Shown in pieces: positions 1-10,722 of a DNA stretch of 64,000 nucleotides (position 1 is the stretch's first letter; each line of letters starts with the position of its first letter). Origin of the DNA: Rhopalosiphum padi (Eukaryota; Arthropoda; Insecta; Hemiptera; Aphididae); the NCBI RefSeq assembly GCF_020882245.1, contig NC_083598.1, forward strand, positions 88,913,714 through 88,977,713. Direction: 5' to 3'. The notes beneath the pieces are model-generated. The model ran no database searches. It had not been told where the DNA came from and was given only the letters and a program-made list of their open reading frames with translations. The position numbers and the translations under genes are program-made.

Positions 1-1378
1 CATAGTACATTTTAACAGTTTGCATTTCGGGAACTGTTTTTAATGTTTCAATTTTAGGGACAGTATGTTAGCAAATGGAAAAAAATTAAAGTTTTAACCG
101 TTTATAACCGGTTTCAAGCACCATCAAAAAAATTAAATTAATTTTCATAACATGCATATCCAAACAACAGGTTTTAAAGTTACAAGTTTATTATATTTTA
201 TTATAAATTATAATTTGTTATTAAGCTATATTATATTCTTATATTAAGTGAAGTAGTTTTTTAATTTCTATTAGTCAAGCATACTTGAAGAATCAAATCT
301 TAAAGACGAACAGACTTGTAATGTAATGGGATACCCGCAGTTTTTTGGCGTATATTTGAATAGTTAAATCACACAAAATTTGTTATATTAATTTGCTGAA
401 AATTTTAAGTTCCATTTGTATTATTTATATGCATTTTTTTTTTTTTTTTGATTCTTCAGTTATAATGTTAATTTGTATAAAAAAATTAAAATATTTTATT
501 TTTTCAAACTTTAATTGTATGTCTGCATAATATTATTTTAAGTGTGAATAATCGCTTAGCAATTTAGTAATTACTAGACCTGCAAAAGCAGTCACGTGTG
601 GCCAATGGCCATAGTAGGGTTGTACTCCAATGGACGAATTTCTGGTTCCAAAAAATTTAGAATTAAATCTTCTCCCACAGAGTTAGCACATAATATTTCC
701 AGCAGACACCGAGACGGCTTGCGGACCTGAAGTAAACGTGTCGATCACACCGGCAAATGAAAACGGTAAGTACGCAAGAAACCAAAACCGTGGCAAGATA
801 TGTTATGTACGACCAGTCGTTTACACACGGAACACGCCGCCAGTGATGGTAGATGACAGCGAAATTCCCTACGCGCAGGGAAATTTAAGGTCAAAACTTA
901 TAAAAGGGATAAATGAGCATTTGAAGCTTATTTAATGAAAATACGGGGAGAATTTTACTAAATTTAAGATAACTAAAGGAAAAGAAAAAGTACTGAAGAT
1001 TTTTTTAAATACAACCGTGACCATGTATTACATTTTAAAATTTTTTTTGGAAAGCCAAATGTTTTTAAAAAATTTTTAGAAAAATCGAAAATTTCAATTG
1101 TCTGTATGTAAGTATTTATATTTTATATTGTTAATAATATAATAACATTAGTAAGTACAATAACTGTACGTCCGTCGATTTTCGACCCCTTCTCATCCGC
1201 TGACACGCCTCTGTGCAGGTACCATAATATTATATAATGTGCCTTGAAATGTATTGTATGTAAGCAATTCTGGTACATTTTAATACTTTATGCTTTTAAT
1301 TTAGTTACTGTTGTAGTGTGTTACCACTTACCAATATTTAATATATGGTATAATATAATGCTTTCAATTAACATTCGC
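1..1378. other. AT-rich intergenic, no gene seen
   Basis: Low-complexity AT-rich sequence with short homopolymer runs. The only open frames are under 70 codons, lack a convincing ATG and resemble nothing I know. A slightly GC-richer patch at about 590-880 holds a short frame starting at GTG, which I do not accept as a gene. Confidence 0.5.
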
Positions 1379-1386
1379 GGATCCCC

Positions 1387-3940
1387 TAGGGTTACCATTA
1401 GTACTCTTTTAAGAGTACATGTACTCTTATGAGCTCTTAAAATTTTTGTACTCTCACTTTTTTTATATTGGCAACAATGTACTCTTTTTTCTATTTCTAT
1501 TTAATTCCGAAGATACCGAAATGCCACAAGTCGTAATAAACTTGTAAGCTAATCTAATAAAGTAATAACATAAATATAAATTTAATCGGCACGGACGTTA
1601 TCGATGTTATCGTCGTTTTTCTCCGAAATGTCTACGGTAATACGATATACATCATACATGTGACATATTGTATGATCGTTTTTTGAAAATTGGAATTAGT
1701 CCGTGTTAGTATTTGCTACTATGTACTAGTGTCTAGTACTATACATTTTAGTTCGTTAACTTCACGTCTTCACGCTTACGCATCAAGCTAAATTGTGTTC
1801 ATCAAAAATGTCTCGCCGAAAATGTAAATTTAATGAAAAATTAATAAAGGAATACCCTATGTTTAAAAAAACAGAAAATGAACACGAGGCTTTTTGTAAA
1901 ATTTGTTGTATAATTGTTTCCTTAGCCAATAAAGGCAAAGCTGATTTAATACAACATTTGTCTTCGTCTAAACATTCAAAAAATATTCAATCAACTAGCG
2001 GTTCAAAATCTGTGAATACGTTTTTTGTAACACAGAATACAAAAAACGAAGAAAAAATATTAGCAGTTGAAGCCACACTTGCCTTTCATACGGTAAGACA
2101 TCACCATAGCTATAAATCTTGTGATTGTTCCACTAAATTATATCGTCTTATGTTTTGCGATTCAGAGGTAGCATCTAAAATATCTTCTGCTAGAACTAAA
2201 ACTGAAGCTATTGTTAATAATGTCTTAGCCCCACATTCATTAAAAGAAGTTTTAAAAATCATTAATGATAACAATATTTCATTTATTGGAGTTTGTACAG
2301 ATGGGTCTAACCATGGTGCTGTGAAAATTTTTCCTATTTTAATTCAATATTTTGATAAAAATTTTGGGATTAAACATAATTTAATTGAACTTAAGTCATT
2401 ACCAGATGAAACTAGTGAAACAATCTGTAATTTATTGATAGAGACTTTAGAAAACATGAATTTACTTTCGAAGTGTATAGCCTTTTCTGGAGATAATTGT
2501 AACACCAATTTCGGTGGTGTAGAAAGACGAGGAACAAATAATGTTTTTTATCGTCTCCAACAGTATATTAAAAAACCAATTATTGGAATCGGATGCCCTG
2601 CTCATATTCTAAATAACTGTGTTCAGCATGCAATTGATGGCTTACCGATAGATATAGAGTCTATTATATTAAAAATATATAATTATTTTTCAATTTATAC
2701 AGTACGTACAGAAGCATTAAAAGAATTTTGTATTTTTGTCGATGTTGAGTACAAAAAACTTTTATTTCATTCAAAAACAAGATGGTTATCATTATTTCCG
2801 GCTATTAATAGATTGTTACAAATATATCCAGCACTTCAGTCATATTTTTTGTCACAAAATCAAATACCGATTGCAATTAAATCATTTTTTGAAAATCAAT
2901 TAAATGAAAGTTATTTATGGTTTATTCATTCACTAATGTATGTATTTCATTCAAAAATTGAAATAATGGAAAAAGAGAATAATTCGATTTGGGAGATTTC
3001 GTCAATTTTGTTGTCTGTAGAAAATGCTTTACACGAACGAAAACAACAAGAATTTTTACCCTTAAAAGTAAAAGAAATATTTAAAAATAATTATAATCAA
3101 TCAGGTGTATCTAATTTAAAAAAAGAAATGTTAAATGTTTATGATCATGGTTTGTGTTATTTGAAAAAATGGACAGTCAATTTTGATCAATTTAATTGTT
3201 TAAAATGGATGTCTTTAAACACCAAACCTTTATGGACTGATATAGAAAATAGCATTGTATTTTTAAACAAATATGATCTACAATTAAACGACTCTTTATT
3301 ATTTGATCAATCTCAAAACTTAAATTTGTTTTTGTCGCAAATGGAAAAAAATGAAGACTTTTCATCATTATTATCAGATAAAAAGTGGGTGAAATATTTT
3401 GAACAAAGAAGCTATGATACATCTTCAGAACTATTAAAAATATGCACGTTCTACTTCGCCATACCTGCTCAAAATGCCAATGTCGAGAGAATATTTAGTC
3501 TTATGAAAGCACAATGGACTGATGACAGAAATAGACTTCTACCCGATTCTGTAAAAAATTTGTTGATGACACAATACAATTTTAAGCATTTTGACTGTAC
3601 TCAGTTTTATGATTATTGTATTAAAGACAAATGTTTGCTATCAAAAATAAGAAGCAGTAATAAATATTAAATTCTTAAACATATATATTAATCAAATACC
3701 CGTGTGGCGTGTACCTAATTAAAATTATAAATAAAAACTAATTTTTAACCAAATATATCATAGGTATATGATAATATTATGTATTTCAGTATTAACTATT
3801 AAGTATTTCACACATAATTTAGTATATAAAATGTCTTGTTAATTAAATAAATATCAACTATGAAATTAGAGTTTTTATATTATCTTTATGGCTTTATATA
3901 TTACGTACTCTTTTCCTAAAGACACAATGTGGTAACCCTA
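1387..3940 (+). mobile_element. Complete hAT-family DNA transposon with perfect 8-bp target duplication
   Basis: Seen: the element starts TAGGGTTACCA at 1387-1397 and ends with the exact inverse TGGTAACCCTA at 3930-3940. It is flanked by perfect 8-bp direct repeats GGATCCCC at 1379-1386 and 3941-3948, the target-duplication length of hAT elements. Subterminal copies of GTACTCTT recur near both ends (about 1400, 1420, 1486 and 3905), as expected for transposase-binding subterminal repeats. One intact transposase frame fills the interior. Inference: the intact frame, matching termini and exact duplication make this a young, potentially autonomous copy. Confidence 0.9.
1808..3670 (+). CDS. hAT transposase with BED-type zinc finger, intact
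   Basis: A 620-aa single-exon frame. The open frame runs back to a GTG at 1793, but the first ATG is at 1808 and I use it. The N-terminus carries a BED-like finger, C30-x2-C33-x16-H50-x5-H56, for DNA binding. Candidate catalytic acids of the RNase-H-like core are D165 (in VCTDGS), D229 (in SGDNC) and E560 (in NANVERIFS), with the CPAH and R325-W326 signatures of hAT proteins in between. The C-terminus (about 545-600) is the hAT dimerisation region (FAIPAQNANVERIFS onward). It lies inside 11-bp terminal inverted repeats and an 8-bp duplication, so its role is cut-and-paste transposition of its own element. A domesticated host gene is less likely because the transposon ends survive. No stop or frameshift is seen. 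Confidence 0.9.
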   Translation: MSRRKCKFNEKLIKEYPMFKKTENEHEAFCKICCIIVSLANKGKADLIQHLSSSKHSKNIQSTSGSKSVNTFFVTQNTKNEEKILAVEATLAFHTVRHHHSYKSCDCSTKLYRLMFCDSEVASKISSARTKTEAIVNNVLAPHSLKEVLKIINDNNISFIGVCTDGSNHGAVKIFPILIQYFDKNFGIKHNLIELKSLPDETSETICNLLIETLENMNLLSKCIAFSGDNCNTNFGGVERRGTNNVFYRLQQYIKKPIIGIGCPAHILNNCVQHAIDGLPIDIESIILKIYNYFSIYTVRTEALKEFCIFVDVEYKKLLFHSKTRWLSLFPAINRLLQIYPALQSYFLSQNQIPIAIKSFFENQLNESYLWFIHSLMYVFHSKIEIMEKENNSIWEISSILLSVENALHERKQQEFLPLKVKEIFKNNYNQSGVSNLKKEMLNVYDHGLCYLKKWTVNFDQFNCLKWMSLNTKPLWTDIENSIVFLNKYDLQLNDSLLFDQSQNLNLFLSQMEKNEDFSSLLSDKKWVKYFEQRSYDTSSELLKICTFYFAIPAQNANVERIFSLMKAQWTDDRNRLLPDSVKNLLMTQYNFKHFDCTQFYDYCIKDKCLLSKIRSSNKY

Positions 3941-4004
3941 GGATCCCCTCGAGTACACGTGAGGGGACCCCTAGATGTCCGCGGACAACGGTTTGGACAA
4001 CGCT

Positions 4005-4450
4005 GCGGCAGTGTCTTTCAAATACGTCTTACACGTATCTTTGTACACATATTATATTATATTTATATACATATCAATACACCATATTGTCTTTCGAGTA
4101 CGCTTAACACGTATCTTTATACACATATATATTATTTTTGTATGTGTCAGTACACTATACAAAGTGTCCTAGTCCGCACACGGCGGCTCGGTCACGAGGT
4201 TTTGGCGGCCCAACGGGCTATCGGCAATTGCGGACAATAATACACTATGCAAAAATCAACCTGCGGCGACACGCAAACGCGGTCGGCAGCAGCAGCCATC
4301 TCGAATCCCAAACGTGGATCAAACGCACATAAATTAACGCCAACTGCGTGTACCGCGTACGACAAATCAATCACGAAGTTTTTGGCAGCCGAACGCGCGA
4401 CGGACAGACGACCGTTCCGTTAAAACGTTCGTAAAAGACAAAACGTCGGA
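4005..4450 (+). repeat. Dispersed repeat, copy 1 (related to 6085-6440)
   Basis: Shares long diverged stretches with 6085-6440: the motif around CTTACACGTATCTTT, then a block beginning near 'gtccgcacacggcgg', then a block around 'tctcgaatcccaaacgtgga' followed by 'ataaattaacgccaactg'. Inside the copy the CGTATCTTTATACACATAT motif occurs twice (about 4030 and 4105). I see no coding potential and cannot assign a family. Possibly the GC-richer end of a retroelement or an old segmental duplication. Confidence 0.65.
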
Positions 4451-5167
4451 AGAGTTCGATTACCGTCTACCGATACCAACTACAGAACGCCGCGTCGCAG
4501 ACCGACGACCGCGCACCCGGTGGACGTTTTGTTAAGCTAATTAACAGTCGATGTGCAGTGGTGATGGTGGTGTAGCCGTTTAAATAAATAAGATGTACAC
4601 AAGTACAATGTTCGGGCGTTTTATAATGTAAGGCGCGTTGTGTTCGCGATGTTCAGAAAATTGTCTGTGCTATTGAAAATACATTTTTGATAATGTTAAA
4701 ACTTACTCATAATGATATTACAGGTCGAGGAGGTCGGTGAAATGATTCGAATATAGTGATGGGCACAATAGACTATCCGAATGTTTTTATTGTTTTTAAC
4801 ATAACCGATTAGTAGTTGTTTTTATAAAAACTATCGAATAGTGTGAAAAACACTAAACAATAACTGCTCTAATAATATTATGAATCCATGGAAACATTAC
4901 TTGCAAAATGGGCATTAACATATTTTAATATTTGCCAAAATAGTTTGAATGGTTTACTTACCTAACATTGTTCGAGCTTGTCGTTTTAATTTATCAACAT
5001 TATCAAAAGATGCTAGAAGAATAATGCAAACACAGAATGTAAACAATTTATTGGAGGTTGTCTCGATTAACGATTAACCCTGGCGAATATTATCGTTTCG
5101 GTTTACTTATAGACTTACAAAAAGTTTTAAATAATACTCAGAAGTCAGTGTACTAAAGAAGGAGAGT
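4451..5167. other. Intergenic, possible truncated MITE end
   Basis: No gene seen. At about 4758 the sequence TAGTGATGGGCAC resembles the terminal repeat of the foldback MITE at 36261-36388, but I find no matching right end, so it is at most a truncated copy. Confidence 0.35.
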
Positions 5168-5835
5168 CAGGGACGCCCGCAGAAATGTAACTCAGGGGGG
5201 GAAAAAAAATTGCAAGTACCTAAATAGGTACTTGTGGGAAGATTTACTGCTTCATCTTTCATGTACTAATATTTTGTTATAGTATCAATATTACAGTATC
5301 ATTAATAATTGTTTAAAAAGCTTAACTAATTTCAATTTATATAAAATTACACTATTAGTTCTTATATTTATTAGAAAATATAAAATAAAGTTTAAACTAA
5401 AAACAAATTTTTGTGAATGAATTTACATATTACATCATATTTTATTATTTTATTCAAAAAGTAATGACAATCTCCTTTTGTTTGAAGCAAATAAATTAAA
5501 TGAATCATCAATTTGTTGATTAAAAAATTGTATTTTGAATCAATTTTTTAATTGATTTAAAAATTAACGATAAATGTAGTTATAAAAATAATAATGTAAT
5601 AATATCTGTCAAAAAGTTTCAATTTCCGTCGACGATCGTAATGTTTTTTTTTACAATTGAATACCTCCGTTATGACTTGTTAGATACAAGGATTGTCCAA
5701 TAGTCGCTAAATACCTAAGACCAGCTAAACACCAGCTAAGACAGCTTAAGTAAAAAATTTCCATTTTTGTAACTAACACAAAAAATCTCAAGGGGGGCAA
5801 TTGCCCCTACTGGCCCCCCCTTCCGGGCGTCCCTG
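5168..5835. mobile_element. Non-autonomous hAT element (MITE) with exact 8-bp target duplication
   Basis: Seen: left end CAGGGACGCCCG at 5168-5179 and right end CGGGCGTCCCTG at 5824-5835 form a perfect 12-bp terminal inverted repeat. Both ends are flanked by AGGAGAGT (5160-5167 and 5836-5843), a perfect 8-bp duplication. G-runs and C-runs just inside the ends extend the pairing. The AT-rich interior has no transposase frame. It was mobilised in trans by some hAT transposase. Its ends differ from the full element at 1387-3940, so that element is probably not its partner. Confidence 0.9.
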
Positions 5836-5914
5836 AGGAGAGTACATAGTAAGTCGTATATGCTTCCATTAAATTACTGGAGAGCCACTTCCTGCCCGCA
5901 GCCATAATGATCAT

Positions 5915-6086
5915 AATATTATAACAAAAAAAGATCATGACCACCACATTGGTACATTATTATATATATTAAAGAATTTACCTAATTTTGATATAGTAAA
6001 ATCATTTTTACTAGATTATATGCATCTTATTTGTCTGGGTGTAGTCAGAAAAATAATTAATTTGTGGATTAGTAAATCAGCATCAA
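5915..6086 (+). pseudogene. Fragment of tnp2/CACTA-like transposase-type protein
   Basis: A continuous frame across this stretch reads ...NFDIVKSFLLDYMHLICLG then VVRKIINLW. This resembles the LDYMHLVCLGV segment of multicopy transposase-like proteins in arthropod genomes (compare the PDVMH region of tnp2-type transposases). Only about 55 codons remain. The 5' side is cut by the MITE at 5168-5835 and the 3' side by the dispersed repeat. The family name rests on motif resemblance only. Confidence 0.45.
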
Positions 6087-6440
6087 TACCACAGTGTGTC
6101 TTCCAAATACGTCTAATACGTATCTTCATATGTACATATATATTTCTTTATATATATCAATACACCGTAGTGTCTTTCAAATACGTCTTACACGTATCTT
6201 TATACACACATATTATTTTTGTATAATTGTATGATTTGTATGTGTCAGTACACTATACAAAGTGTTCTAGTCCGCACACGGCGGCGACACGCAGTAGTCA
6301 TCTCGAATCCCAAACGTGGATCGGACGCATATAAATTAACGCCAACTGTGTGTACTGTGTACCGCGTACGACGAATCAACCCCGAGATTTTCGGGCGGCC
6401 GAACGTGAGACGACCAGACGAGCATGTCACGTTAAAATGT
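6085..6440 (+). repeat. Dispersed repeat, copy 2 (related to 4005-4450)
   Basis: Second copy of the repeat at 4005-4450: two or three CGTNTNANACGTATCTT units at about 6110-6200, then the 'gtccgcacacggcgg' block at about 6272, then the block leading to 'ataaattaacgccaactg' at about 6331. The copies differ by point changes and by a deletion of about 50 bp just after 'cacacggcgg'. Confidence 0.65.
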
Positions 6441-6834
6441 TCTTAGAGACGGCCATTTTACGAAAATCGAGACGCACAACTGCCGTATTAAATATTAATA
6501 ATCGGAGCAGCGCAAACAGCGCTCCAGGTGTCTAGTTTTTGAAACTACAGTAGCGGCGGTGGCGGCTACTGCAGCTGCTGGGTGTCGGGTCACATAGTAC
6601 CACAATAGTACGGAAGCGTTGAAGGGCCAACGGCCAACCCACGGTCTGACGGTCTTAAATTCCATCAATAAAAAAACAAAACATTTTAAAAATAAGATAA
6701 TATATTTTCATTCTTCTTGAATAAAGTGATTTACAAAAAAAAAAATGTACACATCCGTAGTATATGTTATACCTAAATAAATAATAACTTAACATTAATT
6801 AAAATATAATAACTTACACTATATCCATTACACA
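6441..6834. other. Intergenic, nothing recognised
   Basis: A short GC-richer patch with GGC/GCT triplets (about 6550-6640) is followed by AT-rich sequence. No frame or structure is recognised. Confidence 0.4.
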
Positions 6835-9165
6835 AATGTTTGATGAGAGAATGAAATTTAACTCTTTTCGAAAATCGGCAAAGTATTCATATTTGGAAAG
6901 GGGAGCTCTAAAACAGCTGAACAAGTATGTGCTACAGGAGCACGAGCCAAGCCAACGGTGTTTGTAAATTCCACTTTGATTTTATTTTGTGTGATAACGT
7001 TCAGTAGAAAATCTTAAAAATTTAAGTCGTATCTCAGTAGTTGCTTCCTTAATAAACCTTAAAAAGGCCAAATATAATGATTAAATTTATATTAATAGCA
7101 AATATATATACAGTAGAACTTCCATATAACGGTCACCAAAGGGACTGTAAATAATGACGCTATTTAGAACTTTAGAAGTATTAATGTATTTTTCCCATAA
7201 CACTCGACGGGACCAAACAGAGGAGGCAGTTCTATAGAGTTGACCGTTAACGGAAGTTTTACTTTATATATAAGTATATATAAATTAGTGTTAATGCTAT
7301 AAACCTATTTTTTGAGAAATCCAAATGTTTTAATTTCATCAGTATTGGTTTCAATGCATGATAAAATATTTTTAGTAGTTGGTTCAGTTGGCTCCATTGA
7401 TTTTGTATAGCTCTTGTAGATTTCCTTTAGTTATCAGTGTTTTCATGTTTTTGAGTTCTATATGGAACTGCTCAATAATAAAATGTGGTTTTTGTATGAA
7501 CTCTTTATAGGATACTTCTTCCAAAAATGTAATGAGATTGAATTCATTGGGTATCACTCTGCATTCAAGAGTGCTAAATGCCTCCAATAGGTCATCCTTT
7601 TCAACAGATGAAATATCTTGCAGCGCACAGTGCAATATTTGCTTATCATTTTCACCAAGTGTTGGCAAAAATGTAGGAATTAATGTCGAAGTTACATGAC
7701 CATATAGCATTTGTTCAATTACAGGTATAGCTAGTTTAATAGGTAAATATTTAGCTTTAACCCAACCAACATGTAATATTTTAGCCATTGACTCATCTTC
7801 CTTTTCAAGTCATGTCTTATGCATGGAATTTTGATGTTTGTACCAACTGTGCATGTTTCATACACAGTGGTCCAAAATTCTGATATTGTATCTCAAAAAA
7901 CACCACCCACGTCTAAATCTTTTTCAGACTCGCCATTTGGAAGAATAAGTTTAATTGTTTAGTTTGAACACTTTTGTTTGTCAATAGTTTGAATGTTTCG
8001 ATAATTTCTTCAAAAACATTACCTCGATCTGGAGTCACTGGATCGACTGACCTAACCAAGGCCGATGGGGGTGTAGCAGGTCCAGGTATGTTGTGGTCAA
8101 GTTGCCGGTCAGATAGGTCTTCAAAATATTAATCATTATTATTAAAGGGAAAAAAAATATTAAATTAAGTTGAACAATTCACCTATTGGACGGCCAGTGA
8201 CGGCATTAACAAATAATTCCCTGACCACCGGGTTCTTCAGCACACTGGCACTGAATTTCCTCATTACCCAAAGAGGAATAGTAACTTATGCGTTTTTTTT
8301 AACGTGGTAATCCCCAATAGGCCTAATCCACAAACTCACCACTTACAACAGCAGCATATCAACATAATCTAATCTGAAATGTTGAGCCTACTCGCACTGT
8401 GAGAAGCATTTGCAGCGGTCATCTCAGTGCTGTACGCGATGAGGCTCCTAGACCTACGCTCGACATTCCCGACGAACGTCCAATCACACCTAACACAAAA
8501 CAAAAAAAAATTATTACGATTACAACAGAAACTCGTGCAATGTCAGTAAACATACATGGCCCTTAGAATAAGGTATTGCAATGGGACTACTTCGACGTCC
8601 CTTTGAATTATTTCCTTGAGTTTAAATTTGAACATTTCATAATCGTTATGCTGGCTAAACAACCCTTTGACAAGAGCCAGCTTGTAACAGTGGCACTTCA
8701 CAAACGAAACATAGACGCGAGACGTCAATAGCTGTTACAGTACCAGCCACAGAAAGTCTACCAAAACTTCGGCCTTCACTGTTACCGTCTCGTGTACCAA
8801 ACGCTTTAGCTTGAAAGCCAGGCCCGCAGTTGTTGACGTGTCCTGCCTCCGCGCTGGCTATGCGGGAACACAGCATTAGCCATTCGTGGGCAGACTGCAA
8901 ACACACACTTTTGAACATTTGAAACAACAAAAAAAAAAGAAAAAAAACTTGCATCATCGGGGCTACATTGCACCACGTCCACAGCCAAAAAAACTAAATA
9001 TGTAGTAAATTTTAGCTCCCGCACAAACCTGCCAACCGGCACATGACCAAAACAATCGTTTGGCAGAAGTCCGCGAAACTGCCATACAACAGACGGGTCA
9101 TATCTACAGAAACCATCCCCGTCCCGCCGTAGTCGCCTTTTATTCCCAGGCCGCAGGTACTTAAA
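6835..9165 (-). pseudogene. Decayed multi-exon HECT-type (G2E3-like) E3 ligase gene
   Basis: On the minus strand several neighbouring pieces read as parts of one HECT-like protein. About 8200-8330 gives IPLW...MRKFSASVLKNPVV...LFVNAVTGRPI before a GT donor. About 7985-8115 gives a piece ending EEIIETFKLL. About 7800-7965 gives PNGESEKDLDVGGVF then a stop then DTISEFWTTVYETC. About 7384-7788 is open for 134 codons (VGWVKAKYLPIK...SSLECRVIPNE-like text). About 6870-6985 gives KVEFTN then GLARAPVAHTCSAVLELP, the HECT C-lobe block around the catalytic Cys. In-frame stops and frameshifts break the reading. A Tigger-like MITE sits at 7111-7264. GC-rich open stretches at 8540-9165 may be its 5' exons, but I do not recognise them. 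In living genes of this kind the Cys would carry ubiquitin; this copy looks dead. Confidence 0.55.
7111..7264. mobile_element. Tigger/pogo-like MITE with TA target duplication
   Basis: Left end CAGTAGAACTTCC (7111-7123) is mirrored by GGAAGTTTTACTT (7252-7264), 11 of 13 positions pairing. The flanking dinucleotide is TA on both sides (7109-7110 and 7265-7266), as for Tc1/mariner-pogo elements. The text 'ataacggtcacc' near the left and 'ttgaccgttaac' near the right is typical of Tigger-type ends. It lies inside the decayed HECT-like gene. Confidence 0.75.
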
Positions 9166-9585
9166 TGAATAACTTCAAAAGAGTACACTTGAATAATATG
9201 ATGTAAATACTGTTATTATACACATAAATTTAATAGATATTTCTATTGAGCAATAATATTTTAAATATATATTATATATATATAATGTAATACCTAGTAT
9301 TTCCTGTGCACACAGTTGTACCTACACCGCAGTTCATTGCTCAAATACTTATTACTCTCTAGTACCTACCTAGTCTAGTCTTTTACAGATGTCGGGAACT
9401 GAATAATAAATCTGATATTTAATTCTATACAGAGTACTTATACCTAAAACATCTTTTTATTCTTTGAATAACAAAGTTGAAATGCAAATGAAAACATGTA
9501 ATACTAAACAAATTTATTAGTAATTATAAATTATATTTAAATACAATTATCAAGTCTCATGTAAGTTATATGCATAGAGATAGAC
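9166..9585. other. AT-rich intergenic, nothing recognised
   Basis: No gene or repeat family recognised in this stretch. Confidence 0.4.
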
Positions 9586-9723
9586 TGCAGCGGTCTACGT
9601 AAAATTGGTTATCAATGAGTATTTTTTTTTGTTCTGTCTTTCGTGTTATTCACAGCAGGCCACTATGGCCAATTTGAGTCCAAAAAAAGGCACCGTGGAT
9701 AAAAAAAAGTTTGGGAACCACTG
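9586..9723. mobile_element. hAT MITE copy A, left end lost
   Basis: Nearly identical over about 110 bp to 15700-15800 (shared 'gtaaaattggttatcaatga', 'gttctgtctttcgtgttatt' and 'ttgagtccaaaaaaaggcac'). The right end reads GTTTGGGAACCACTG, the reverse of a CAGTGGTTCCCAAAC hAT terminus. The left terminus is missing. Confidence 0.7.
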
Positions 9724-9899
9724 GCCTAGACAAATATTTCAAATTGATTTACATCATGTATACCTCTGGTATCATTTTTAATTTTCTATAACTTTTTTAA
9801 CACGAAATTTAAATATATTAGCTATATATACATTTTATATTTATATATTAATTATTAAATAAATAAATATAAAATTATTATACTATTAATTTGTTACAA

Positions 9900-10687
9900 T
9901 AAATACACGTTAATATAATGAAGAAAATATAAAATAACTGCATTTTTAACAACAATAATAATTATTAAAATATATAAAAAATATTGTTACAATAATATAA
10001 AAACATTCAAATAATAATGAAAAAAATACGAAAAACTGCATTTTTAACAACAATAATAATTAATAAAATATATAAACAATTATTGTCACAATAATATAAA
10101 AACATTCAAATAATAATGAAAAAAGTATGAAAAACTGCATTTTTAACAAAAATAATAATAAATAAAATATATAAACAATTGTTATAATATAAACATTAAA
10201 CACATTCAAATAATAATGAAGAAAAAACGAAAAATTTAATTTTTAAAAAACAAACATAATAGTTAATAAAATATATAAGAAATTGTTACAATATATACAC
10301 GTTAAAGTAATAACGAAGAAAAAAATGAAAAACTGGATTTTTACCAAGAATAATAATTAATAAAATATATAAACAATATTATTGTCACAATAATATAAAA
10401 ACATTCAAATAATAATGAAAAAAATACGAAAAACTGCATTTTTAAAAAACAAACATAATAGTTAATAAAATATATAAGAAATTGATACAATATAATACAC
10501 GTTAAAGTAATAACGGAGAAAAAAATGAAAAAACTGAATTTTTAAAAAGAATAATAATTAATAAAATATATAATCAATTGTTCCAAAATAATATACACGG
10601 TAAAATAATTACGAAGAAAAAACGAAGAAACGGTATTTTTAACGAAAAAGCATAATAATTAAGAAATATAATATAAACAATGTTTAC
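9900..10687. repeat. AT-rich minisatellite, about 8 units of about 98 bp
   Basis: The marker 'aaaactgcatttttaa' and close variants recur with its CTG at 9938, 10036, 10135, about 10235, 10333, 10434, 10534 and 10631, a spacing of 97-101 bp. Other unit parts recur in step: 'ataaaatatataaacaat', 'cacaataatataaaaacat' and 'caaataataatgaa'. The array ends about 20 bp from the TGS1 stop codon. Drift between units is modest, and two neighbouring unit types alternate partly (CACAATAATAT versus ATACACGTTA forms). Confidence 0.85.
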
Positions 10688-10722
10688 AATTGGAGTAACG
10701 ACAACTGTCAGTTACTCCAATT
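10688..10722. other. 12-bp perfect hairpin over the TGS1 stop codon
   Basis: AATTGGAGTAAC (10688-10699) and GTTACTCCAATT (10711-10722) are perfect inverse complements around an 11-nt loop. The loop can itself pair GACA with TGTC. The stop codon of TGS1 (TGA, 10710-10708 on the minus strand) lies at the loop edge, and the last codons (FNWSN) form one arm. Confidence 0.8.

Noticed and set aside
738..935. Short open frame as a gene
   Set aside because: Starts at GTG, 65 codons, no motif, no splice context.
9900..10687. CRISPR-like array
   Set aside because: The repeat unit is about 98 bp with no separate unique spacers, in a eukaryotic AT-rich context. It is a minisatellite.
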